Source of the DNA: Glossina fuscipes
Taxonomy: Eukaryota > Arthropoda > Insecta > Diptera > Glossinidae
NCBI RefSeq assembly: GCF_014805625.2
Contig: NW_023998490.1
Span: 2,489,519 to 2,553,518 of the forward strand
Length of the DNA: 64,000 nucleotides
Reading direction: 5' to 3'
Below the pieces are notes generated by a model. The model worked only from the letters and a program-made list of their open reading frames with translations, did no database searches and was not told the origin of the DNA. The translations under genes and the position numbers were made by a program. Below are positions 13,888 through 24,603 of this stretch, in pieces; the stretch's first letter is position 1; every line of letters begins with the position of its first letter.

Positions 13888-14105
13888 CTATTTGATTTGA
13901 CGACATATAGAAAATATAAGATGGAATATACTTGGAGTAATTGTTATTATTACTATAATTTTTTCATGATTGGGGGAGTTAATCGATTTGGCAAATGGAA
14001 GCAAATTATTAATTCAAATTCAGTCTTTGAATTGTTCTTTTATTACAAGGAAAAATGCCATTGTTCTGTTACTCGTGCGTAATATTACGAGTATTATTGC
14101 TTTGT

Positions 14106-14429
14106 CTAAATTGCGTTATCATCATCATAAACGATGTCATCTTCGTTAGCTGTATTTGAGCTCCCACCCTGTCGATCTGTTCTTAAAGTTTTTTTATACT
14201 CGTGTTTAATAGGACGAATAAATAAATCAACATTTACCAGGATTATGGCTTCGTTTTCGTCCAGTTGAATTATTTGCTGCGATTTTTTTTCATTGGTGTG
14301 ATCAGATGACGAATCCGAATAAATACAAACTCGTTTCCTTGAGCCGAGTTTTCTGCTAATAATTTCTATTGAAGAACCATCCGATTCATTATTTTCCTTA
14401 TTCAAATAATTCTTATTAACATCTTCCAT
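14106..14429 (-). CDS. Acidic, serine-rich ORF of unknown function, 107 codons
   Basis: Starts at an ATG (MEDVNKNYL) and ends at TAA. The predicted protein is strongly charged: an N-terminal NKEN..ESDGSS segment, a basic patch RKLGSRKRV, a serine/aspartate patch YSDSSSD, and an acidic C-terminus NEDDIVYDDD. I recognise no domain. Charged, disordered N-termini of this kind occur in DDE transposases such as the piggyBac type, and in many nuclear proteins, so that link is only a guess. No splice donor was identified, and a T16 tract lies just upstream on the opposite strand. Composition is less biased to low-complexity codons than neighbouring frames, which is why it is listed. It may be a truncated transposon relic or chance. 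Confidence 0.25.
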   Translation of the reverse strand: MEDVNKNYLNKENNESDGSSIEIISRKLGSRKRVCIYSDSSSDHTNEKKSQQIIQLDENEAIILVNVDLFIRPIKHEYKKTLRTDRQGGSSNTANEDDIVYDDDNAI

Positions 14430-15960
14430 CTCAATGTTATAACGTTTTTTTTTTTTTTTTAAAAGGATTCACAATAAAATTGAAATTTACAAGTACCTTC
14501 ACTTGTGGCAGTTCGGCTAATTTATATTTTATTTTTCTCGTACGTAGTTCGTGTGAGCGATAATAGCTCTCGCCTAACAGGAATAATGATATTAAAGGAA
14601 CAACTTGCAGATGTCTCGTTAGGAGAGGAAAAACAGTGCAGCGGTTAAATAGATTTTTATTATGATATAAATACATTATAGTATGGAGTTAATCCAGATT
14701 GGCTTCTGACATAAATTGTTTATTATTCAATGGCTAAAACGATTTTGTCATTTAGTTGTGTTAATTCTTATTATTAGAGAAATTTGTTTTGAATAAGTAC
14801 AGTTAGGAGCTAATGAAGTGCTTTGATATTAAAATTTAATAAAATTCCAAAAATGGAGTTAATCCATTTGGCAAGTGAAGCATGCATATATATAATTTCA
14901 AAGTAATTGCTGCTCCTAATAGGATATAAAAACTGATTATGATATGCCTAAGATTTCCTAGTAGTGGTGCTTGAAACTTTCGGCTTACTTCGAATTACTT
15001 GGTTTGTTTTTTAACATGACACGATTTTGGTGAACGAAAAGTTTAGATTAAGTTTGCGAAGAAAACAAAAAAAATTATTTGTCCATGATTTTAATTTAAG
15101 TAATTTTAAGTGAATTGTTCCAAACAGCAGTAACCATGATGTTAACAGAGAAGTGACTCTGTATTCTCATTGATTAGCAATGTCCATAATTTAAAGCTAT
15201 TGACCCCCTTAACCTGGTAAGACGCTGTCTTCAGATTTATAAAAACGTTGTCTTATTTCTGTAGATTTGCTTAAGCTGATGTGAACCAATAAATGGCGTC
15301 AAAATAAAATCTTTCTTCGCGTCGCCTCCGTATTCAGTTTATGAAAAATTTGCAAAGACCTTGGCGAGCTTGTTACTACCTTGGCAAGCGATTGTTTTTC
15401 TTCTACTTTCCCGGACATTCTGCTTTTTTTGCTCTCACACCAAATGTCTAGATTCCTGGAACTTTTGCACACATTCTGCGTTGCCCTTTGCGTTAAGCTT
15501 ATTAACATAAATGTTTGTAATGCTTAAAATTGTATATGTGAAATCTCTATATCGTTGCTCAGCTTAGAAGAGATATTGATTGTTAGTCTGCTCTTCTCGC
15601 TATCTATACATAAGATGATTGCGCTTATTTTCGAACATATGTGAAATCGACTGAATCGGTTTCAATTTCTTTTTTAATTATCCCTTATATGAATTCATGC
15701 TCTCTTCGTTTATTAACTAAGTTATGATATTGTGTTAAAAATGTTATATCATATATCGTTCATCTAAGTGTCGGCTATAACTGAATACAAAAATTATTTT
15801 CCTTATGAATGTTTTTACCAAAGGAAATCCTTTTTGCGATGTTGTCACAGATGTAGCAGATTATGATCGGATGTTAGAACGTGGCTCGTACGGGTATCAT
15901 TCTTAAGTGATTAGTAATAATCGATCGCTTAGGTGGCCAAGCGTTTTGAATGGCCAAGCA
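14430..15960. other. Non-coding DNA with a duplicated motif
   Basis: No supported gene. ATGGAGTTAATCCA occurs at 14683 and again at 14853. A related GGAGTTAATCGATTTGGCAA occurs upstream at 13975. Confidence 0.5.
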
Positions 15961-15967
15961 AGTACAT

Positions 15968-16232
15968 GTATTGATCACATATACACATGGATATGTGTAC
16001 GCGTACACATACGCATATAATACTTCGCCGTATACGTGGCTGCATATACACATCCATATATATATCACATATATATATATATATATATACATGTGCTGAT
16101 AAGCATACACTTGCGCATACACAGACATACACATGCACATCTGCATGTATATATGATATACGTATGCGTATATCTGTTCGCAAGCATATGCATATACTCA
16201 AACATATGCATATATATATATAAATATAAAAG
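15968..16232. repeat. Long alternating purine-pyrimidine tract (TA/CA/CG mixed)
   Basis: About 260 bp are mostly alternating R-Y dinucleotides (ATAC, ACAC, GCAT, GTAC, TATA), including a pure TA run at 16070-16089. The overlapping frames on both strands are rich in H, I, Y, C and T because of this and are not genes. Confidence 0.8.
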
Positions 16233-16260
16233 TGTTTAAGCGCGTGTGTGTGTGTGGCAG

Positions 16261-17589
16261 CGGGAAATGGCTTTTATGATAGGTACATGCATGAGTTTAT
16301 GCATGCATAGGCGCGTATATCACAGAAAAACGTATACAAATAAAAATCGAAAACGTATAGAGAAAAGTGTTTTCTTCATTGAGCAGACTTTCAGGCATAC
16401 ATTCATTACATGTGCATTCATTTGCATGTAAGAATGAACGTATATGTCTTACACATGATGGCTTTAACGGCTGCTTGAGTTTAATAAAAAACATTATTAA
16501 AAACGCAATGCATTTAAAACGAAACCTTTTTTCATTTTTTTTTCCATTCATTCATATATTATTTTACAACAACAATTAACAACAAGAAATTATAAAAATA
16601 ATTATAGAGAAAATATTTACGGTCAATCACCCAGACGGATAAATATTTTTTTTTTACACAAACACAATATTTATTATACTTTCCTAGGAGAGTATTGCAT
16701 ACTTTTTTTTTTATTATTAGAGAAGCTTTTTATTTAACTATCTTTTTATTCAATTATTAAGTTATCGTATTCATTTTTGCATGTTTATTTATTTGTATTA
16801 TGTGACATAATTTATTTTTATTTAATTTAAATTCGTGTTTAAACAATATTTTGTTAAAAGCTGTACACAATTTTTTTTTATTTGTTGTATGTCAGACGAG
16901 ATTCTAGCGTTTTATTGTCACTCATAATAAAACTTTTGATTAAGTGAAACAAGTGTTTTTAATCAGGAAAGTTGAAAAAAAGGACATAAGGAACAGCAAG
17001 CTTTCATAAGCATACCGCTGCGTACAAATATTTAGTTTCAAACCTGGCCGGTTATTTATTACGAATATATTCGTTGACCTGTTTACTATTTCTCTTACGG
17101 CAAAAAAGAATTTACGTGGAAGTGAATTCTCAACGTAAAATTCTTTATATATTTTTTAGCTTTTCCATGACGTGAAAAAGAATCATAATAGAAAACAAAA
17201 ATTTAGAAGGACTTATCATATTTGATTCCCTATCCAAGTCCTACTCTTTAGAGGGATTTTGGTGACGGACCATAGCAACACCACGCCATGTCTTTAATCA
17301 CCTTGCAAAAACATTACATATGCGGTATATTAGATAATGCGGATCGGCTTTACGCATAGGTACATAGTTTTTATTAAGGTAGATATAACCAAGTCAAAGT
17401 TTCTGAATTCCAATCTCTGTGTTATCGAGCCTACTTTGTTCGTAGCTGTGTTCGGTCGGTAAATGCAACACACCTACCGACTGGGCGCGCACGCTGGTCT
17501 ACCGTCAACACCTTTCTATCTCTTTCTCTTTTCTCACTTCTTTTGACCAGAGAACATTCCCTCACTAATCGGTCATATTAAGAAACAAG
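16261..17589. other. AT-rich non-coding DNA
   Basis: No supported gene. A small inverted repeat at 17107-17143 pairs AAGAATTTACGT with ACGTAAAATTCTT (one bulged base) around about 13 nt. Confidence 0.55.
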
Positions 17590-18010
17590 TACGAACCTCA
17601 TAATCGACCATTAAATACCCCACATAAATTCGCGTAGTACAGTTATTTACGCGGTTTGGTAACACACTAAAAATGACACATTATTTTCATGGAAAGGCAT
17701 ACTTTCGATGAACACACGCAAATTGGACGATGCCAAAAGTATCACATGTCACGGTCAAAATTTATCGAACTTAATTTATTTCTCAAAAATTTTGTTATTT
17801 TTCAATTTCACTAGAAAATTAGACCTTATTTCCTTACTTTTCATAATAAGGGTCTAAAAAGGAGATCTATGTGATCCACATTTAATATCGTTAACCTTTT
17901 TGCTCAAACGCAACTATGGACTAATTTTCCTCATAAAATATTACAAATTAAACCTTTTTCTGAAGCGCTCACTATTCAGGAGAAATCTTAAGTCATTTGG
18001 AATCCGAAAA
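17590..18010 (+). repeat. Dispersed repeat family A, internal portion
   Basis: It shares an ordered set of blocks with copies at 28.2 and 51.1 kb: an AATTTATCGAACTTAATTTA block (compare AATTTAGCAAATTTAATTTA at 28.25 kb), then AGATCTATGTGATCC (compare AGATCTATGCGATCC at 28.39 kb), then TCATAAAATATTACAAATTA. Order and spacing are conserved, so it is a true family copy. Confidence 0.6.
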
Positions 18011-21000
18011 AAAAAACGCTGGCACCAGCATAGTATTATATCTAAGGAGTCTTTATTTGAAGGGGACTAAATTGATTTTGATGAATAAATAAATAATTTT
18101 CGAGAAAAATGGACTTTTTTTTGAATAAACCTCGTATGTAAGCATGTATGCATTCAATTTATTCGGCTTGAATACGCAGAAGGACTTGCAATGTAAACGC
18201 ACCCCTTGTTATGCACATTGATTTAAAAATAATTTTCTGTATTGATTTAAACTTTGTCGGCTCTTTTATCTCTATCTCTATCTTTATATCTATATTTGCT
18301 TAATTGGTGGGTCGCAAGCTTCCGAAATATTTTGATGAAACACTAACAGTGCACTATCAAGTACATTAACAAACTTTCGTCTAAGAGTGAACCCTATCGA
18401 AATTACATTGCATGATACCATCTTTACAGTCCCTTTCCAATGTAACGTTCCGTTCAGAAGTCGTTACAAGAAAACTTTTTATAATTTTTAATATCACTCT
18501 GCAAAAATTCGTAAAATGTAATATTTCATCCTATTTAATAGGTGCAAAAAATTTTGGCCGCATTGGGCGACCCGCAAGCGTGTTAAAGTTTCTCTCAAAA
18601 AAAAACCTTTATAAAGCGTATGTCCTTATACTTTATAACTATGTATGGCTTTTAGCAATTTAGTAAAAAATTTATCTGAATTATTTGAGCCAAGTTCAGA
18701 ATTTCTAAGTTTTATTTTTAGTATACCTTTCTATATAAGGTTTATCCTGAAAAATCAGTTTTCATATGGCAATAAAGGTATATTTTTTTTCATTTTATAT
18801 TGAAATTACATAACGCGTAACAAGTTTTGGGCGAGCTCTATTGAACATGGATTTGTTGGGACCATATAACATCGTATATAAAAAAAAAAAATGTTTCAAG
18901 TGATCTTCGATATTTAAAAATCTTGCTTTGCTCGATTTGTAACTTTGCAATTTCTTTATATTTCTGTTATTTCATTGGGGGGAACATCATAATTGTTCGC
19001 CATGTTTTACTTTAAGACAAATTTAACTGAGTCATTCCCATGCTGTTCTTGTTGTTCTTTGTTTTAATTAAACCGGATAGAAAAGATATATTATTCGCCT
19101 TGGATCGAATCTTGAATGTTAAATATTTTTTTTTTAAATTATAGCTTTTTGTTGTCTTGTTGAAATTTCGCGGGAATAAGCGACGAACATAACAATGAAA
19201 AATTTCAGCAATTCTCACTTTTTGGGATAAATTTCATATAAAACGATTGTCAAAGATTCTTATACCATGACGCTATGAAGGTAGCGATTGAACTTTTCAA
19301 CAATCTACCAAAAACTTCCTTCTCCGTATAGTCTATAACTGACTTGATGTTTGGCCTGCTTTATGTCTTGATTCGAAGCGGTCTGATATAAAAATACATC
19401 AAGTGTAAGTTTGCCGAAAATTCTATACAAACAGATAAGTCTTTCCATCCATGTGCTGTTACGGGTACAAAGTCAATTCGATTCAAATCTGAATGATCTG
19501 CAAAATAATATTAAAAATAGCATAATGTTTTTCATATGCTTTTTCATATGCGCTTATACAGGGGACCTAATTTCAGAATCGATGTGTGGCGCCTTTACGC
19601 AAGAGTAACTTGTGAAAATAAAAGATTGCTTCCAGAGACCTCACATTTTTTGCTTTATAACTATCTGTTATCACGTTTAATGGAAACCGCAAGCAAAACA
19701 ATAACATAAATAAAATTACAAAATATTGTATAAAAACAATTCGCTTTTCTATAGAAATATTACAAGAAAAGAAATCGAAAGTAAAAGAAAACGAGGCAAG
19801 AAAAAAAGAAAATGAATTTTAAAACAATTTTCATTTTCAGCAGAAAAGCATTCAAAGCATTACCAGAGCAGAGCAGTGCCCCTGAAAACTTGTTTATTAT
19901 TTACGAAAAGAGAGAAAAGAAAACAAAAGAAAAGAAAGAGATGAAGAGAGAGAACAACTGAGAGATGCAAGCAATACGATAAGTGAAACACTTACGTTGT
20001 CGCTTAAACGTGCTTAAAACTTATTTTCACTTGTCTCCCAAAAACTAAGTCACTGGTCATGTTTAAAGGCGGAACACAGTTTATCTCTTTTATATAGATT
20101 AACAATAGAAAAAGCAGATTTAGACAGAAAACGTGCATATATTAAAACATAAATTAACAAAAAAAAAAAAACAAATTAATAAATTTTTTCAAATAGTTTT
20201 ACTTTGATGGAAAGAAAAAGAATTTAATCAAAAGACCGGAAGTGTTTTTTTTATTGCCAACAACAGCAAAAACAAAATATGAATTAAAAGTAAAAGACAA
20301 ACTAAGATTCATAAAAAAAAAACAAATGCAATTAACAAAAAAAAAAAAAACAAAATCTTTGTTTCAATAACACATCGAAAATGTCATTAGCAATATTTTA
20401 TTAATGATTAACTATTGCAGACCTACGCTTATTCAATAATTACGGTTCGAATATAATGCTAATGCTTGCGATGCGCGCAAACACACACATACGTACAGAC
20501 TACGAAATCGTACGAAGAAGGTGTTCAAATTATGTGTGGGTTGTATGCTTGTGATTTTACTTTGACTTACAGTCAGTCACGTATAAAATTTTTGCTTTAA
20601 AATTTTTTTGTTTTTACTTCTTCCGAATCTTGGCAAATTTCTAACAAAAAAATTAATTTAATTTTTTTTTATTTTCTTTGTTTAATATGAATTAAATAAT
20701 AGTCTGTTTGAGCACCTACGCCTTTCGGGCCAAATTGAGTGTTGAATTATTCAAATGTTAGTAATTGCAAAAAAAAAAAAATTTTTTTTTTCTCTCAACT
20801 GTTAAAATAAACGGCGAAAGAAACAAAATTGTGTTTTAAAGGCGAAGGAGGGAAAAAAGAAAAATCAAAGCTTGGATTAGGAACATATCAGCAAATTTCA
20901 GATTCGAAAAATCATACCTGGGTTCTTTTATCTCAAATTTTGTTTATAAGTAGTTCGTTCCTTAACTGTACTTCTACCAGCCTTTAAATAGTTTGTTTAA

Positions 21001-21040
21001 AACTGGATTAAGCCATAGTTTAGCTGTTGGCTATGGACGG
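18011..21040. other. AT-rich non-coding DNA with purine-rich tract
   Basis: No supported gene. 19740-19970 is strongly purine-biased on the plus strand (AAGAAA, GAGAGA units). 20766-20790 is an A13 run followed directly by T10. Confidence 0.55.
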
Positions 21041-21890
21041 GAATAGTTTTGAAAGCAGCAAAATAAATTTCGGTAAATAAATGTTTTTTTTGTTTTTTGC
21101 ACCCACCACCGAAGAATGTGGGTATACTCGTTTTGTTTTTTTTTTGTAATGTGAAAAAAATGAGGCTTCAGAGATCCCATAAAGTCTACGTATTGTTGGA
21201 CGACGTGAAATTCTGAATTGACCAAACCATGTCTGACCATCTGTGTGCCTGTTTAGTATACATAAGTTAACATTTTCATGATCGCAAAAATTAAGACCTC
21301 TGCTTCAAATTTGGTAGAAACGTTGGAAGATTTCGCTCGCAGCTTGCTTTTGAAAAATGGCGAAATTGATTAGAGCAGAAACCCGCAATAGTGTGTTGGT
21401 GTGTGTTAGTTGCAAGTGATTAAATTTTATTTTTTTTTTTACCTTTTATCTCATAAGGCGAACAAGCCAAAATATTTAAAACTATTTTGTAGATTTCTCA
21501 AATGAAGTGTATTATCTGCCTAAAAATAGATGAATTCCAAAATGAATGTGGTGGGCACCGCGATGTGGTGGATTAACTTTTTCTTAACAATACCAACGAT
21601 ATGGGTATCAAATAAAATGGAGAGTAGATTGCTTGGAGAGTAAGTGTGTTAATTCCAAATTAAGTGTGGTAGACTTGTGGTTTCTTAAAAATATCTCCGA
21701 TAGAGGTCTCAAATGAAAGGAGTTGGAGAGTAGAATGCGATAAAGTGCGTTAGTTATAATTCAATTATGGTGGATATATAATACATAAATCCTGAGGCCG
21801 GGTCAACCCGGATCAAGCGTGTTTAGGATGGGTATGTTAGATTCGTCTCGCGCCGAATATAGAATATAACACTCTTACTTGTTTTATACT
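21041..21890. repeat. Composite dispersed repeat B with internal degenerate tandem units
   Basis: Within 21490-21780, two and a half related units of about 105-120 bp follow each other. Each has an AATTCCAAA or AATTC start, a GTGTGGT/ATGTGGTGG segment, an ATATGGGTATCAAAT or AGGTCTCAAATGAAA segment, and GGAGAGTAGA. The right end holds CCTGAGGCCGGGTCAACCCG, then GCGCCGAATATAGAATATAA and CACTCTTACTTG. Read on the minus strand, this end starts CAAGTAAGAGTG, like the ACAAGTAA heads of family A. The left end contains ACCCACCACCGAAGAATGTG. It looks like a non-autonomous transposable element; superfamily not assigned. Confidence 0.5.
21500..21780. repeat. Degenerate tandem array, unit about 105-120 bp
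   Basis: Unit starts lie near 21535, 21653 and 21757. Shared landmarks are AATTCCAAA, GTGGT, GGAGAGTAG and GTGCGTTAG/GTGTGTTAA. The units are clearly diverged from each other. Confidence 0.55.
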
Positions 21891-22214
21891 TTCATATTTA
21901 TTGAAGTGAAGGCAGCCTCAGAAGATGAAATGCATTTTTGTTATTTTTTTTTTTACTAATATTCGCTTGGGAGTAATCCAAGTCCAACTGAAATGGGTCT
22001 ATTTAAACTATTTACTTTGAGTTAAAAACTATTTACTTGAACTCGTCGCTCTTAAAGGTGTTGCTTAATTCGGCTGAATGTATGTATTGTAGCCAGACAA
22101 GGATAAATTAATAAATGAATAAATAAAAGTGGCATAAATATGCGTTTCTAATTTATAACATTTAATATTGCTGCGGAAATCCCATATCGAGTTCACTCCG
22201 GTTAATTGATTTTC

Positions 22215-22356
22215 CCAATTGCACTTTCGCGGCGCGTCATGCAGCCGCCGGCCGACGAAAAGTATTAGCGGAAAAGCAGACAGGGAAAAACCAAGTGCAC
22301 ATTCGCAGGCGCATCATGCGGCTGCCGGCCGAGGGAAACGAGTGTCTGGAAAGCAG
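22215..22356. repeat. GC-rich 66-bp direct duplication (two units, period 76)
   Basis: Unit 1 (22215-22279) and unit 2 (22291-22356) both run CCAA(T/G)TGCAC(T/A)TTCGC, then CG(T/C)CATGC(A/G)GC, then GCCGGCCGA, then GGAAA and GCAG. They are much richer in GC than their surroundings. Their position upstream of the TATA box fits a duplicated enhancer-like block. Confidence 0.75.
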
Positions 22357-22410
22357 GTTAACGGATTAAAAGTGAAGCCATGAACTTCGGTAATAATGCT
22401 TCTCAAAATA

Positions 22411-22447
22411 TATATAAATAGACTATTTGCGGAAGGCAGAGTCAGTC
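22411..22447 (+). promoter_or_regulatory. Core promoter: TATA box plus TCAGTC initiator
   Basis: TATATAAATA at 22411-22420 is followed by TCAGTC at 22442-22447. The arthropod initiator consensus is TCAKTY. The start of the TATA box lies about 33 bp upstream of the predicted +1 A (22444), the usual distance. Transcription would run rightwards. Confidence 0.55.
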
Positions 22448-22605
22448 GGACAAGAACATTTGAGTCGTAAAAGAATATTTGAGTAGAGAAGTCGATAGTA
22501 TTGCCAAAAATAAATTGTGAATAATCCTACCCCTAAGGCTTAAGGCAAGGAATCTTGAAGTGAAACCGTGGAAGCGTATTTCTTTTAGAAAAACCACAAT
22601 CTAAT

Positions 22606-23224
22606 GATTCGAATCGTATTCGAGAAAACGGATTTTTTTAACAATATAATATATATTGTTTTGGAAATTTATATTAAAATTTTCTTCAAAAGATCGTTGA
22701 TGTATTATCAATTTGCGTGTTATATATGCGGTCGTTTAATTCATTTCGTCTCTTATTAACGATCAGAAAAGTACAATAGACTTCGATGACCGATAATATT
22801 GCCATAATACATATTTCCATGTAAGCTCAAAAAAGAAGTTGATAGCGTTTCCCCCTATAGACGGCTTTAAAATCGAGTAATTTTGTTCAACATTAACGCT
22901 GCTAAGGCATGCTGTAAAGTAGAACGCGTATTTAAGGCAATCGTCTACTGATAATTAAAAAAAGGAAAATTGTGCGATATTTCTAGGTTCGGTCGAAAGC
23001 AACTATGTTTTGAATGTAAACAAAAATTTTGAAAAATTCGCTGTTTCTTACTGTGTCACTCCGACCAACGCGATAACAGTCAAAAAAAATTTGGTGATAA
23101 GAAAGCTTTACTCGTTTCCGCCATCGAGACTTTAATATTAAAGGCGCGACAGGCTCTGGTCGAGCAACCGTTACTGCGTCAGTAAACACTGATTTGAAAC
23201 CATTGGTGTAAGCTTGAATACAAG
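22606..23224. other. Non-coding DNA
   Basis: No supported gene, RNA or repeat identified. Confidence 0.5.
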
Positions 23225-23480
23225 ATAAACCGAAAACAAGTAAGAAAATTAAATTGGGTCGTGACCGAATATACTTTTATAGCCATCACCGGTATCCTAA
23301 AAAAGTAAAAGAATTGCACATTCATGCTCTATAATGTGGGGTGGAGGCGAACCATTTTTTCTATTTTCAAAATAAAAGTCTTTGCCGCATAGGCTTGTAA
23401 ACGTTGTAGACGTGTCCTTGGAAAAGTTTAAGTCACTTCCAAATTCTTTCGCAAATTTGTAGGCGATATCTTCATTTTCG
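23225..23480 (+). repeat. Dispersed repeat family A, head fragment
   Basis: ACAAGTAAGAAAATTAAATT is followed by the GGTCGTGACCGAATATAC head and TTTATAGCCATCACC, in the order seen at the other family A heads. The downstream part is too diverged to delimit. Confidence 0.4.
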
Positions 23481-23869
23481 TTAAGAAGAAGAAGAAATGA
23501 GAATGTCTACTATAAATACTGCAAAGTTGCGCAAACAGAGAGATGAACAGGCGAATAGGAGGACATGTTTAGGTGCATTCCAATTTTGAAACTTGGTAAC
23601 ATTTTATACAGTTTATGGGGTTTATGAAGCTTGTTCTTGCGCTTTATAAAGGTATTGAAAAAAAAATTAAATTTAGAGTAGGCATGGTCATTTTTTTTCA
23701 TTTTTGTACAGATCGTACAACATCGTTGAGAGAATATGCTTTCAAAGTTTTATACATTTAATTACCTTGGTTGATGAGCAAGAAAAAAAACCTATTTTTA
23801 TACATTTCGAAAAACAGAGGGTATCTCAGTTTAAATGGTACTGTGGACGTGCTCATAACCACATTTGGC

Positions 23870-24603
23870 CCATTTGAAATGCCAATCTGCGTCACCAATG
23901 AAGAATGGACCGCGGTTCAGGCGAAAAATAGAAATGTCAAGCCAATCAAATTGGTAAATAAGCCGGATGCGATTGTAATTAAGCAAACGGGCACTATGAA
24001 CTACAGCGATATGTTGAGAGTAGCAAAAAATGATGTGAAGTTGCAAAATTCGGCGAAAATGTGACCAGAATTCGCAAAACACTGAAAGGAGAAATGCTGC
24101 TGGAATTCAAGCAAAGTGCGAAAGAAGAAAACACTGCTTACCAGCAATTGGTGGAAAAAGCGCTCGGCCAGGAGGCTAGTGTCAAACTAATGACCAAGCA
24201 GACAAAGATCGAGTTTAAGGACCTACATGAAGTGACCTCGGCGGACGACTTAATAGCTGCCATAAATACGAGGTTCAGCAGCATGAGTATCAAGAAGGAA
24301 GCAGTAATGTCAATTAGGAAGGTATATGCCGGCACACAAACTGCAACTCTTTCACTGCCAACAAGAAGTGCTAAGGAGTTACTTGAAGCCGGGAAAATCG
24401 AGGCTGGTTGGGTAGTAAGCAAGATTAGAGAAAAATCCGCAGTACTGAAATGCTATAGATGCCTCGACGAAGACCACATTGCTAGAAACTGCAGAGGAAA
24501 GTAAGATAGAAGCAAGTGCTGCCTAAAATGCAGCGAAGAAGGTCACCAAGCAAGAGACTGCAATAAAAGCCCGCGTTGTAGGATTTGCAAGGAACAAGCC
24601 AAG
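23870..24603 (+). pseudogene. ORF1 (Gag-like) pseudogene with CCHC zinc knuckles
   Basis: This is the nucleic-acid-binding, Gag-like protein of the retrotransposon. The frame reads through FGPFEMPICV and up to LQNSAKM, where a one-base loss near 24060 shifts the frame. It resumes as TRIRKTLKGEMLLEFKQSA and runs to the first knuckle CYRCLDEDHIARNC (CX2CX4HX4C). An in-frame TAA at 24502 follows RGK. The frame then continues as a second knuckle CLKCSEEGHQARDC and the start of a third (CRIC). The tail of ORF1 is lost where the sequence jumps into ORF2. The frameshift and the stop each inactivate it. Confidence 0.8.

Larger units (their letters stand above)
22088..22605 (+). mobile_element. Solo-LTR-like segment with TATA/initiator promoter
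   Basis: A TGTAGCC start candidate at 22088 and an ACCACA end candidate near 22599 enclose an LTR-like arrangement: a GC-rich tandem duplication (22215-22356), a TATA box (22411-22420), an initiator (22442-22447) and a downstream leader. No internal gag/pol, primer-binding site, partner LTR or target-site duplication was found, so it is either a solo LTR or another kind of promoter. The ends are approximate. Confidence 0.4.

Noticed and set aside
15874..16239. Four overlapping frames of 67-90 codons rich in His, Ile, Tyr and Cys
   Set aside because: They arise from the alternating purine-pyrimidine simple sequence on both strands and contain no domain.
17452..17482. Small TCGGTA/TACCGA inverted repeat
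   Set aside because: Six-base arms are expected by chance, and there is no U tract or other context.
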